From: Hyperoplus lanceolatus
Taxonomy: Eukaryota > Chordata > Actinopteri > Uranoscopiformes > Ammodytidae
Length of the DNA stretch: 64,000 nt
Direction of reading: 5' to 3'
Assembly: GCA_026929865.2 (NCBI GenBank)
Contig: CM049396.1
Location: 39,417,001-39,481,000, forward strand
In this document: positions 1 through 8,803 of the stretch, piece after piece
Layout: each line of letters starts with the position of its first letter
Position numbering within the stretch: position 1 is the stretch's first letter
The notes under the pieces: generated by a model
Told to the model about the DNA's origin: nothing
Seen by the model: only the letters and a program-made list of their open reading frames with translations
Databases searched by the model: none
Translations under genes and position numbers: made by a program

Positions 1-1047
1 AACCCGAGTGGTCGATGTTCAAAACTTCCATTGCTGAAGCCGCGGCGGGCAGCTGTGGTCTCAAGGTCTTAGGTGCCTCAAGGGGCGGTAACCCTCAAAT
101 GCCGTGGTGGACCTCGGTGGTCAGGGAAGCCGTCCGACTGAAGAAGGAGTGCTTCCGGAATATGTTATCTCGGGGGACTCCTGAGGCAGTTGCAAGGTAC
201 CGACAGGCCCGAAGGGCTGCAGCTTCTGCCGTGTCAGAGGCAAAGCAGCGGGTGTGGGAGAAGTTTGGAGAAACCATGGAGAAGGACTTTCGGTCGGCAC
301 CGAAGTGTTTCTGGAAGACCGTCCGGCACCTCAGGAGGGGGAAGCGGGGAACCATCCAAGCTGTGTACAGTAAGGATGGGACGCTGTTGACCTCAACTGA
401 GGAGGTAGTCGGTCGGTGGAACGAGCACTTTGAGGAACTCCTGAATCCGACTAACACGCCCTCTATGTTGGAGGCAGAGCTGGAGGCTGATGGGGGATCA
501 TCGTCAATTTCCCTGGTGGAAGTCACTGAGGTAGTCAAACAACTCCACAGTGGCAAAGCCCCGGGGGTTGATGAGATCCGTCCAGAAATGCTGAAAGCAA
601 TGGGTGTGGAAGGGCTGTCCTGGATGACACGCCTCTTCAACATTGCGTGGAGGTCGGGTACAGTGCCGAAAGAGTGGCAGACCGGGGTGGTGGTTGCTAT
701 TTTTAAAAAGGGGGACCAGAGAGTGTGTTCCAACTACCGGGGTATCACACTTCTCAGCCTTCCCGGCAAAGTCTACTCCAAGGTGCTGGAAAGGAGGGTT
801 CGGCCGATAGTCGAACCTCAGATTGAAGAGGAACAATGCGGATTCCGTCCTGGCCGTGGAACAACGGACCAGCTCTTCACTCTCGCAAGGATCCTAGAGG
901 GAGCTTGGGAGTTTGCTCATCCAGTCTACATGTGTTTTGTAGATCTGGAGAAGGCTTATGTCCGGGTTCCCCGGGAGATACTGTGGGGGGTGCTGCGGGA
1001 GTATGGGGTGAGGGTGTCTCTTCTCAGGGCCATCCAATCTCTGTACG
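1..1047 (+). mobile_element. Rex3 (RTE-clade) LINE, left part, reverse transcriptase
   Basis: The reading frame from base 15 to about 1047 encodes the N-terminal half of a non-LTR reverse transcriptase. Visible motifs in order are the linker with WQTGVVVAIFKKGD, SNYRGITLL, the fingers motif CGFRPGRGTTDQLF and the palm motif CFVDLEKAY, whose Asp is the first catalytic carboxylate. The bases at about 675-695 match, as I recall it, the published Rex3 primer site (TGGCAGACNGGGGTGGTGGT), which is why I name Rex3. The usual YDRVP after the palm motif reads YVRVP here. The element enters from outside the window, so its endonuclease is not seen. It is interrupted at 1047 by a full-length L2-like LINE and resumes at 5960 in the same frame. 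Confidence 0.85.
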
Positions 1048-1335
1048 AGTCCCTGCTTCCTGCTTTCCTACTGTGCAGACGCTTTTCTGCTTGCTCTCTC
1101 CTCCTCTTGCACTTTTTGCTTACATTCTTATTTTTCCTCGATAATAAATTTAGCAGCAGGTCCTGGATACATACAAATCAAAGGGACTGTAATTTATTTT
1201 TACTTTTATAGATACTACAGGCATTTTTGGACACTTTTACGACCTTCTCAATAGAACGTGAGGGGGGGCCTAACAACAGGACAAGCCTGTGGTGACTGGA
1301 AGCGAGGCGCTCAGCTAAAGCTAATTAGCAGCAAG

Positions 1336-2826
1336 ATGCCTCCCTTATCTAACGAGGACTATCAAACACTCCTACAGAGGATTACAGCACTGGAAACAAA
1401 AATGAATCGAATAGAAATGAACATTGATGTGAATGGACTATGTGGGAATGACACCACTCTATCAGTGACTTTAAACAGTGGACAAGATCGAGCTAACGCA
1501 CAGCTAACTAGCACCGACAAGGCTATGAAGAAACAAAAGGGCCGTGTCCAGGTTAGTGATAACCCTCCCTGGAATCGTCTTGGTGGAAGGCCAAAGAGAT
1601 TGGAAAAGGGAGGACGGATAACCGGCAGGGCCGAGCACCATGAGATGACTGATCTGGATGGCTGGCCTGCGTTATCACTCAGGCACGGTGCCTCCTCAAC
1701 CCCCGCGCCTCGGAGGCCACAGCAATGGATTACTGCAAGGGAGAGAGGTAACAACAACAAACTTCCACAGCAAACAAGTGTGCAAGTGTCGAACCGGTTT
1801 ACTCCACTGATGCAAGTCCCTGGATTTCCCTCTGATGACCAAGATAGCATAGCGCCTTCACACAACAAGGTAAGGCCCGAAAGCCAAGAGCCACAGAGAG
1901 AGCTAACAACCGGGCTAACCAAGCTAACGACCAGGCCTGAAACCCTGATAGTTGGAGACTTTTCTGTTAGAGATATGAAAAGCATGTTTAGTGTTGATAC
2001 CAAAGTACTCTGCTTTCCAAATGATATGGTGTCGGACCTAGAAGAGAGAATCCTGGAAATTGCAGCTGCACACACAACTGTAAAGAACATCATTCTGCAC
2101 ATCGGATCAAATGATGTTGTAAAACACGAGTCTGAAATGTTGAAACAGGACTTTAAGAATCTCCTGAACACGGTCAGCTCACTGAATGCTGAGGTGTTTA
2201 TCAGTGGTCCTCTGCCACCAATCAGAAGAGGACCTGAGCGATTCACTAGACTGTTAGCACTGAACACATGGCTTTCAACTGTGTGCCCTGACCACTCAGT
2301 GCATTTTATTGACAATTTTAACATTTTCTGGAACCGCAAGCAGCTTTTTAAGACAGATGGACTTTGTCTAAATAAGGCTGGAGTCAAACTATTCACATCC
2401 AACGTGATGTACGTCCTACGTCACCAATCTGTTCGTGCCAAGGACAAGGCCCAGGAGAAGAAGATAACACAGCGTAGCAGCAGCGCCGAAGGACAACTGC
2501 CGGCCCCAGATGACAGCTCAGACCAGGAGAGATATCAGGGCAGAGAGGAGGGGGCTCCACCCATCCCCATCTCCCCTGGACCACGCAGGTCAACACCAAG
2601 CCGACCTCTCTCTCCTCGTTTCTCTCCTACAACCACCCTTTCTCCATCCTCTCCTGATCTGGGATTTAAGGAAATCATATGTACCCCCAGCAGTCAACGT
2701 CCCCCTCAACTCGCCAATCTAAGCCACAGCGCCCGGCTCTTCACCCCGCCACGCAAACCCCCTCTGATCCCACCGCGACGTCATCATCATCAGGCTAGGG
2801 AGACTGATGATGTCAGCACTTGTTGA
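1336..2826 (+). CDS. L2-like LINE ORF1, coiled-coil plus SGNH-hydrolase-like protein
   Basis: I start this at the first ATG (1336, protein starting MPPLSNEDYQ); the frame is open further upstream only from a GTG. The product is 496 aa. Residues about 5-35 look like a short coiled coil (TLLQRITALETKMNRIE). A basic, polar middle follows. Residues about 204-350 match the SGNH/esterase domain known in ORF1 of CR1/L2 LINEs: block I is LIVGDFSV, block III is HIGSNDV (about 255-261), block V is TDGLCLNKAG (about 340-349). The tail is Pro/Ser-rich. In family members block I normally reads GDS and block V reads DGIHPN; here the Ser is Phe and the His is Cys, so hydrolase activity is doubtful. The expected role is nucleic-acid binding or RNP formation. 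It ends in TGA at 2824-2826, in the same frame as ORF2. Confidence 0.85.
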   Translation: MPPLSNEDYQTLLQRITALETKMNRIEMNIDVNGLCGNDTTLSVTLNSGQDRANAQLTSTDKAMKKQKGRVQVSDNPPWNRLGGRPKRLEKGGRITGRAEHHEMTDLDGWPALSLRHGASSTPAPRRPQQWITARERGNNNKLPQQTSVQVSNRFTPLMQVPGFPSDDQDSIAPSHNKVRPESQEPQRELTTGLTKLTTRPETLIVGDFSVRDMKSMFSVDTKVLCFPNDMVSDLEERILEIAAAHTTVKNIILHIGSNDVVKHESEMLKQDFKNLLNTVSSLNAEVFISGPLPPIRRGPERFTRLLALNTWLSTVCPDHSVHFIDNFNIFWNRKQLFKTDGLCLNKAGVKLFTSNVMYVLRHQSVRAKDKAQEKKITQRSSSAEGQLPAPDDSSDQERYQGREEGAPPIPISPGPRRSTPSRPLSPRFSPTTTLSPSSPDLGFKEIICTPSSQRPPQLANLSHSARLFTPPRKPPLIPPRRHHHQARETDDVSTC

Positions 2827-2829
2827 TAT

Positions 2830-5805
2830 GTGCCGGGCCGCAGCTACTTAGTTAACGCCTACGACTCACAGGATAAGCTGGGGCCCTGTTTCTCAAAGTG
2901 TATCTCAAGTAACAGGAAACTCTTAAATCCTGTAAATGTATCAAATCTGATAAGCATTCCTCTTCAGCCACAGTGTGCTGAAATAAATCGGGCTGACAAT
3001 GCTTCGAACACACTAAATTTAGCTTTATTAAACATCAGATCCTTGGCAGGTAAAACATTTTTAATTAATGATCTTATTACTAGGCACAATCTTAATTTTA
3101 TGTTTTTAACTGAAACTTGGTTAGACCAAGATAACAGCTCAGCTGTTCTTATAGAGTCCGCCCCCGCAAATTACAATTTTGTGAGTGAATCCAGAGTGCA
3201 TAAAAAAGGAGGGGGGGTTGCTATTCTGTTTAAAGAATCTCTACAATGCAAAAAGATGTCTTATGGAAATTTTGATTCATTTGAGTATGTGGCTCTACAA
3301 TTACATTCAGCCTCTAGAGCTATTTTCATCAATATCTACCGGCCACCACAATACAATGCAAGCTTTTTTGATGAATTTACTGAACTGCTGTCTGTAATCT
3401 GTACTGAGTTTGACTGTGTATTAATCGTCGGAGATTTCAATATGCATACTGACAAACCAGAGGACAGATGTGCGAAAGAACTGTGCTGTGTCCTTGACAA
3501 CTTTGGACTAAATCAGCATGTTGACAAACCAACTCATAACAAAGGGCACACGCTGGACCTTATCATTTCCAGAGGAATGAACATTTCAGACATAACAGTG
3601 GCAGATATGGGTCCCCTCTCAGACCATTCCTGTTTATTTTTTGAGAGTACAATGTCTGTTCACACAATTGATCAGTCAAAAGTAATCAAAAAGCGGTATA
3701 TTACAGAAAATACCAGTGAAACATTCATTCAAGCATTTTCTTCGATACCACCCCTCCCCTGTAACTCAGTTAAGGAGCTCTTAGACAACTTTAACGGCAA
3801 ACTTACAAGTGTTATAGATGCTATTGCGCCCACTAAGATGAAGGTTGTCTCTGGTAAGAAAAGATCTCCTTGGAGAAATGCCCCGCAGGTCAGAATAGAA
3901 AGAAGAGAGTGCCGTAAAGCAGAACGCAGGTGGCGAAAAACAAATCTCCAGGTTCATTATGACATCTTCAAAGAGAAACTGTGCACGTTTAACTCAGAAC
4001 TGAGAAATGCAAGGCATTCTTTCTTTTCTGACATCATCACCAAAAACAACAACAATGCACGTGCCCTGTTTGCTACTGTCGACAGATTAACAAACCCTCC
4101 TGTGCCAGTAGCGTCTGAGCATCTTTCCACGAGGGCCTGCAATGAATTTGCCTCCTTCTTTACTGAGAAAATTCACAAAATTAGACAAGCTGTCACTGCA
4201 TCAATACCAAGTTCAACATATGTGTTCCCTCTTAAAATCAATTCAAATGCAATGACAGAATTTTATCTTATAAACCACAAAAACCTGGAGGACATTATAC
4301 AACACCTGAACTCCTCATCCTGTTGCCTTGACATTCTGCCCACAGGCTTCTTTAAAACTGTTTTTAGCTGTATGGCCTCAGATGTTCTACAAATTGTCAA
4401 TATGTCCCTTCAGACAGGTGTATTCCCACAGGCCCTGAAAACAGCAGTCATCAAGCCACTCTTAAAAAAGAACAATCTAGATACATCACTCATGAAAAAT
4501 TATAGGCCCATATCTAACCTACCATTTTTAAGTAAAATCATTGAAAAAGCTGTTTATCAACAGCTAAATAACTACTTAGCAATGAATAACTGCTTTGATG
4601 TCTTCCAGTCAGGATTTCGACAACACCACAGTACTGAGACTGCTCTGGTTAAGGTCCTCAATGACATCCATTTAAACACAGACAGTGGCAAAAGTTCTGT
4701 CTTAGTTTTACTGGATCTCAGTGCCGCTTTTGACACAGTTGACCACAGCATATTACTAGATCGACTAGCAAACTGGGTTGGACTTTCGGGAACTGTACTA
4801 AGCTGGTTTGAATCCTACTTAAAGGATAGAGACTACTATGTGTCAATAGGCAATTTCACATCTGAGCGGACAAATATTACATGCGGGGTCCCCCAAGGTT
4901 CCATTCTTGGCCCTCTTCTATTTAACATCTACATGCTCCCACTAGCTCAGATTATGAATAAGAACAAATTATGCTACCATAATTATGCAGACGACACACA
5001 AATTTACATAACCATATCACCAGGAGACTACAGTCCAATTCAGGCACTGAGTAAGTGCATTGAACAAATCAATGATTGGATGTGCCAAAATTTCCTTCAA
5101 TTAAACAACGATAAAACTGAAGTAATTGTCTTTGGTGCCAAAGATGAACAATTAAAAGTCAGCGCACAGCTTACATCCATTATGTTAGAAACTACACCCC
5201 AAGCCAGAAATCTTGGTGTTGTTGTAGACTCTGACTTGAATTTTAAGAAACACATAAAATCAATCAATAAATCAGCCTACTACCACCTAAAAAACATATC
5301 AAGAATTAAAGGGCTTATGTCTCAGCAAGATTTAGAAAAACTTGTCCATGCATTTATCTTTAGTAGACTTGACTACTGTAACAGTGTCCTTGCTGGCCTT
5401 CCAAAAAAATCAATCAGACAGCTTCAGCTAATTCAGAACGCTGCTGCTCGAGTCCTCACTAGGACCAAAAAGGTGGATCACATTACCCCAGTTCTGAGGT
5501 CTTTACATTGGCTTCCAGTCACTCAAAGAATTGATTTCAAAATTCTGATGTTGGTTTATAAAGCACTAAATGGTTTAGGGCCAAAATACATTACTGATAT
5601 GCTGATAAGTTATGAACCGTCCAGAGCCCTTAGGTCGTCTGGGACAGGTCTACTTACAGTCCCTAGAGTTAGGACTAAACGAGGAGAAGCAGCTTTTAGT
5701 TTTTATGCACCAACAATCTGGAACAAACTCCCAGAGAACTTGAGGTCTGCTGCAACTCTCAGTTCTTTTAAATCGAGTCTGAAGACTTTTTTGTTTCCTT
5801 TTTAA
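2830..5805 (+). CDS. L2-like LINE ORF2, endonuclease-reverse transcriptase
   Basis: An open frame of about 991 codons. The N-terminal part is an APE-type endonuclease: LNIRS (Asn about 68), TETWL (Glu about 95), GDFN (about 201-204), SDHS (Asp265/His266). The reverse transcriptase follows with YRPISNLPFLSKIIEKA, FQSGFRQHHSTETALVKV, LLDLSAAFDTVDH (about 628-639), GVPQGSILGPLLF and the catalytic YADD (719-722). The C-terminal region has the LINE motif ITPVLRSLHWLPV and IWNKLPENLR. All catalytic residues I can check are present. The start is unclear: there is no in-frame ATG between the ORF1 stop and about residue 90, inside the endonuclease. Readthrough of the UGA at 2824 or termination-reinitiation would be needed. 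It probably encodes a functional retrotransposition enzyme. Confidence 0.93.
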   Translation: MPGRSYLVNAYDSQDKLGPCFSKCISSNRKLLNPVNVSNLISIPLQPQCAEINRADNASNTLNLALLNIRSLAGKTFLINDLITRHNLNFMFLTETWLDQDNSSAVLIESAPANYNFVSESRVHKKGGGVAILFKESLQCKKMSYGNFDSFEYVALQLHSASRAIFINIYRPPQYNASFFDEFTELLSVICTEFDCVLIVGDFNMHTDKPEDRCAKELCCVLDNFGLNQHVDKPTHNKGHTLDLIISRGMNISDITVADMGPLSDHSCLFFESTMSVHTIDQSKVIKKRYITENTSETFIQAFSSIPPLPCNSVKELLDNFNGKLTSVIDAIAPTKMKVVSGKKRSPWRNAPQVRIERRECRKAERRWRKTNLQVHYDIFKEKLCTFNSELRNARHSFFSDIITKNNNNARALFATVDRLTNPPVPVASEHLSTRACNEFASFFTEKIHKIRQAVTASIPSSTYVFPLKINSNAMTEFYLINHKNLEDIIQHLNSSSCCLDILPTGFFKTVFSCMASDVLQIVNMSLQTGVFPQALKTAVIKPLLKKNNLDTSLMKNYRPISNLPFLSKIIEKAVYQQLNNYLAMNNCFDVFQSGFRQHHSTETALVKVLNDIHLNTDSGKSSVLVLLDLSAAFDTVDHSILLDRLANWVGLSGTVLSWFESYLKDRDYYVSIGNFTSERTNITCGVPQGSILGPLLFNIYMLPLAQIMNKNKLCYHNYADDTQIYITISPGDYSPIQALSKCIEQINDWMCQNFLQLNNDKTEVIVFGAKDEQLKVSAQLTSIMLETTPQARNLGVVVDSDLNFKKHIKSINKSAYYHLKNISRIKGLMSQQDLEKLVHAFIFSRLDYCNSVLAGLPKKSIRQLQLIQNAAARVLTRTKKVDHITPVLRSLHWLPVTQRIDFKILMLVYKALNGLGPKYITDMLISYEPSRALRSSGTGLLTVPRVRTKRGEAAFSFYAPTIWNKLPENLRSAATLSSFKSSLKTFLFPF

Positions 5806-5959
5806 CTTGCAATTTTCATTTTATTTGCTTCTTTTATTAAATTGAGTTTTAATTTATAATGTGTTTTATGTATTCTAATCTTGCCCCTGTAAAGCACTTT
5901 GAGTGGCCTTGTGTCTGAATTGTGCTATATAAATAAACTTGCCTTGCCTTGCCTTGCCT
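5806..5959 (+). other. 3' UTR and tail of L2-A
   Basis: After the ORF2 stop there is an AT-rich stretch, then GTAAAGCACTTTGAGTGGCC and GTGCTATATAAATAAA, the conserved 3' end recognised by the reverse transcriptase in L2-type LINEs, then CTTGC-type short repeats. The same tail occurs at the ends of the copies at 34984 (reversed) and 40940. Confidence 0.85.
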
Positions 5960-6832
5960 TACGCTCAAAGCGAGAGCTGTGTACGGGTTCTCGGTAGTAA
6001 GTCAGACTCGTTTCCGGTGGGGGTTGGCCTCCGCCAGGGCTGCGCTTTGTCACCAATCCTGTTTGTGATATTTATGGACAGGATATCAAGGCGTAGTCGT
6101 GGTGGGGAGGGGTTGCAGTTTGGTGGTCTGAAGATCTCATCTCTGCTGTTTGCGGATGATGTGGTTCTGATGGCATCATCGGCCTGTGACCTTCAGCTCT
6201 CATTGGATCGGTTTGCAGCCGAGTGTGAAGCGGTTGGGATGAGGATCAGCACCTCTAAATCGGAGGCCATGGTGCTCAGCAGGAAACCGATGGATTGTCT
6301 ATTACAGGTAGGGAATGAGTCCTTACCCCAAGTGAAGGAGTTCAAGTACCTCGGGGTCTTGTTTGCGAGTGAGGGAACAATGGAGCGTGAGATTGGCCGT
6401 AGAATCGGAGCAGCAGGGGCGGTTTTGCACTCGCTTTACCGCACTGTTGTGACGAAAAGAGAGCTGAGTCGTAAGGCAAAGCTTTCGATCTACTGGGCGA
6501 TCTTTGTTCCTACCCTCACCTATGGTCATGAAGGCTGGGTGATGACCGAAAGAACGAGATCGCGGGTACAAGCGCCCGAAATGGGCTTTCTCAGGAGGGT
6601 GGCTGGCGTCTCCCTTAGAGATAGGGTGAGAAGCTCAGTCATTCGTGAGGAACTCGGGGCAGAGCCGCTACTCCTTTGCGTTGAAAGGAGCCAGTTGAGG
6701 TGGTTTGGGCATCTGGTAAGGATGCCCCCAGGGCGCCTCCCTAGGGAGGTGTTCCAGGAGCGTCCAGCTGGAAGGAGGCCTCGGGGAAGACCCAGGACTA
6801 GGTGGAGAGATTATATTTCCATGCTGGCCAGG
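5960..6832 (+). mobile_element. Rex3 LINE, right part, RT and C-terminal domain
   Basis: This continues the Rex3 frame after the L2-A insertion. It has GLRQGCALSPILF, the catalytic LLFADDVVLMA, RISTSKSEAMVLSRK, EFKYLGVLF and the C-terminal LRWFGHLVRMPPGRLP and RGRPRTRWRDYIS motifs. The bases CAGGGCTGCGCTTTGTCACC at about 6037 lie where the second Rex3 primer site is expected. With L2-A and one TACG removed, the frame runs open from base 15 to 6925 with no stop. Rex3 homology ends abruptly after WRDYISMLA, before the family's normal C-terminus, so the 3' end was lost by a later deletion or rearrangement. Confidence 0.85.
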
Positions 6833-7344
6833 CACCCAAATCCTCACAATTCCCTGTTCCTTCATCCAATGTCAATAGCTGACAGTCGTTCAAAGTCAAA
6901 TGCACGTGTCAGTTTCAATAATTAAAGCTGTTCAAATAGAATATTACAGTTACGAAAAAAATATATATATACTGTATATATCATTTGGAGCTCTGGACCG
7001 CTTGGCTTCAATGAAAGAAAAGAATAACCGTACAAAGCATTTCCACCTGTGAAAGTGATTGCATTTTATGATTAAAAGGAAAAATAATTCAATAACCCTG
7101 AGGAACTCCGGTTAATATTGATATTTTTGTTGCAAACAACACAGACAATTGTGTTCTTTTAGATCAAAGAGGGGCTTTAATAAGGCCGGTGTATATATAT
7201 ACATCTTAAAAAATTCACTCTGATATTCAGCAAACAAATCAATACAGGATGTGCACCGTTCATTGGTCTTTTTTTTGCGGCACTGTAGGCCTTCGCTGAG
7301 GCATAATGAAGAGAAAACACACAGGACTTCTCCACCCCAGCTGT
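6833..7344. other. Non-coding AT-rich stretch
   Basis: I see no coding signal. There is a short (TA)n run at about 6960-6980 and little else that is recognisable. Confidence 0.6.
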
Positions 7345-7352
7345 GTTCAAAG

Positions 7353-8795
7353 TAGGGCTGTCAAGTGATTAACAAAAATGAATTACAGGCTCTGTGATTA
7401 ATTAATCGCATACTTATATGACACTTGTATGCCTGTTTATAAACATGCATTGCTTCTAATTGTATTATTGGGTGGGCAGGACAGCCTGCCTCCAAGTTAC
7501 CCACCCGCTTATAGTGGTCACTGGTCAGCAGAGCCGGCCCGAGGCATTAGCAAAATGAGCGGTTGCTTAGGGTCACGACTGCCATGGGTGCCATCCCCCC
7601 CCCCCATTTTTTTTTCAGTTTGTGTTTGATATCAATATCATAAAATGTAAAGTATGTAGTATGTAATCACTGCATTTAAATTAATTCATTATATTACAGA
7701 AAAATATGTCCCGCAAAAGAAAAAGAGCAACAAGCCCATCCCAGAGGACCCTGCATAATATTTTATTTCAAATTTATATTTCTATTGAAAATCCATGTCT
7801 TTCTTCAATAGCTTCTAATTCATCCGACCCAGTGTCTCCAAATTATTTGTTCACACAAAATTCCTCTAATTTTCCTCTCAAAGTGCACCAGATTCATGCA
7901 TTTCACTTTAAAAAGGTAAAAAAAAATCTCCAGGGGGGGCATACCCCCGGACCCCCCTAGCAGGGTTGTGACCTCGGCTGGCTATTATTTTCACCCAGCT
8001 GGACATCGGTGGCAATACCGGAAAGACTATATATCTATATAGTGTGTATAGTATATCGCTCTGGACTACCACCATCCAGGTTGCCCAGTCCCAAAGCTTT
8101 CTCTTCAATCAACTCAGGCTGCCTACAGTTAATACTGCGATTAAAAAAATATATACATTATGTAGTATATAGCCTAATGTATATTATATGTCATTCATAA
8201 ACATTTTGGAGAAAAAAAAACATGCAAGAATCAAATCTCCCACACAGCAACACTCAAAGTTTATTTGCATATTGTGTTCTACACAATTCACAGTAAATGT
8301 GCCAAAAAGCAGATGCAGAGATCTTACAAGGGCAAAAAATTTCTGCTTGCGTGCTCTGCGCGCGCTCGCATCTTCGGTCTCTCTGCCCAGTGTGCCCACC
8401 TAAAATTTCTACAGGCCCACCCTAATCTAACTGTCTAGAACCGGGCCTGGGAAGATAGAGAGTTGTTTTGAACCTACATTGTTAATTAGGCACCCACTAA
8501 AACAATGCACAGACACTGCGGAGAATAACTTAAGACGTATTCCTATTCCTTCTTGCTTATTTGCCTGGAGCAGCCCATAAAACCCTAGAGCCCTCTCTAT
8601 GCTTCTTTCTTTACTCTTTAATCCCGTGCGGGCCATGTCCGCAAACTACAGGTGCAGCTCCGCTATCGTCTCACCTCTTTTGCACCGGGTCAAAGGGCGA
8701 TATAGAAGTGCGATTAATCTGCGTTAATTTTTTTAATCGCGTTAATTTTTCTGTGATTAATTAATCGAAATTAACGCGTTAATTTGACAGCCCTA
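7353..8795. mobile_element. hAT-type non-autonomous element, TIR TAGGGCTGTCAA
   Basis: The left end reads TAGGGCTGTCAAGTGATTAA and the right end TTAATTTGACAGCCCTA. A perfect 8-bp TSD, GTTCAAAG, flanks it at 7345-7352 and 8796-8803. The subterminal regions carry many GATTAA/TTAATC motifs. No transposase is recognisable. A second hAT fragment (about 7447-8450) fills most of the interior. Confidence 0.9.
7447..8450 (-). mobile_element. hAT-like fragment nested in the 7353 element, partner of 41059-44107
   Basis: The right end (…TCTAGAACCGGGCCTG at about 8434-8449) and most of the interior match, in reverse orientation, the hAT element at 41059-44107. Shared blocks include the GGTGGGCAGGACA region near 7475, the AGCAGAGCCGGCCCGAGGC block near 7530, and the G-run/C-run block near 7930. 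Relative to that copy, this one lacks about 190 bp at its left end and the 1.6-kb hAT nested there, so it shows that element's empty site near 8155. Confidence 0.75.
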
Positions 8796-8803
8796 GTTCA
8801 AAG

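Larger units (their letters stand above)
1048..5959 (+). mobile_element. Full-length L2/CR1-like LINE (copy L2-A), inserted in Rex3
   Basis: A complete LINE lies between two copies of the 4-bp target TACG (1044-1047 and 5960-5963). It has a 288-bp 5' UTR, ORF1 with an SGNH-esterase domain, ORF2 with endonuclease and reverse transcriptase, and a 3' UTR ending in the conserved L2-type tail (TTTGAGTGGCC, then GTGCTATATAAATAAA) followed by short CTTGC repeats. Removing it restores an open Rex3 frame across the junction. Both ORFs are uninterrupted, so this is a young copy. Two shorter relatives lie at 34984-44430 (minus strand, fragmented) and 36281-40940 (plus strand). L2, CR1 and Rex1 clades are close; L2-like is my best reading from the tail and the ORF1 type. 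Confidence 0.9.

Noticed and set aside
1336-2826. Host GDSL/SGNH esterase gene
   Set aside because: The domain sits in ORF1 of a LINE, directly upstream of an endonuclease-RT ORF and inside target duplications.
5939-6925. Start codon at 5939 for a separate gene
   Set aside because: The first codons are the (CTTGC)n tail of the inserted LINE. The frame is the continuation of Rex3.
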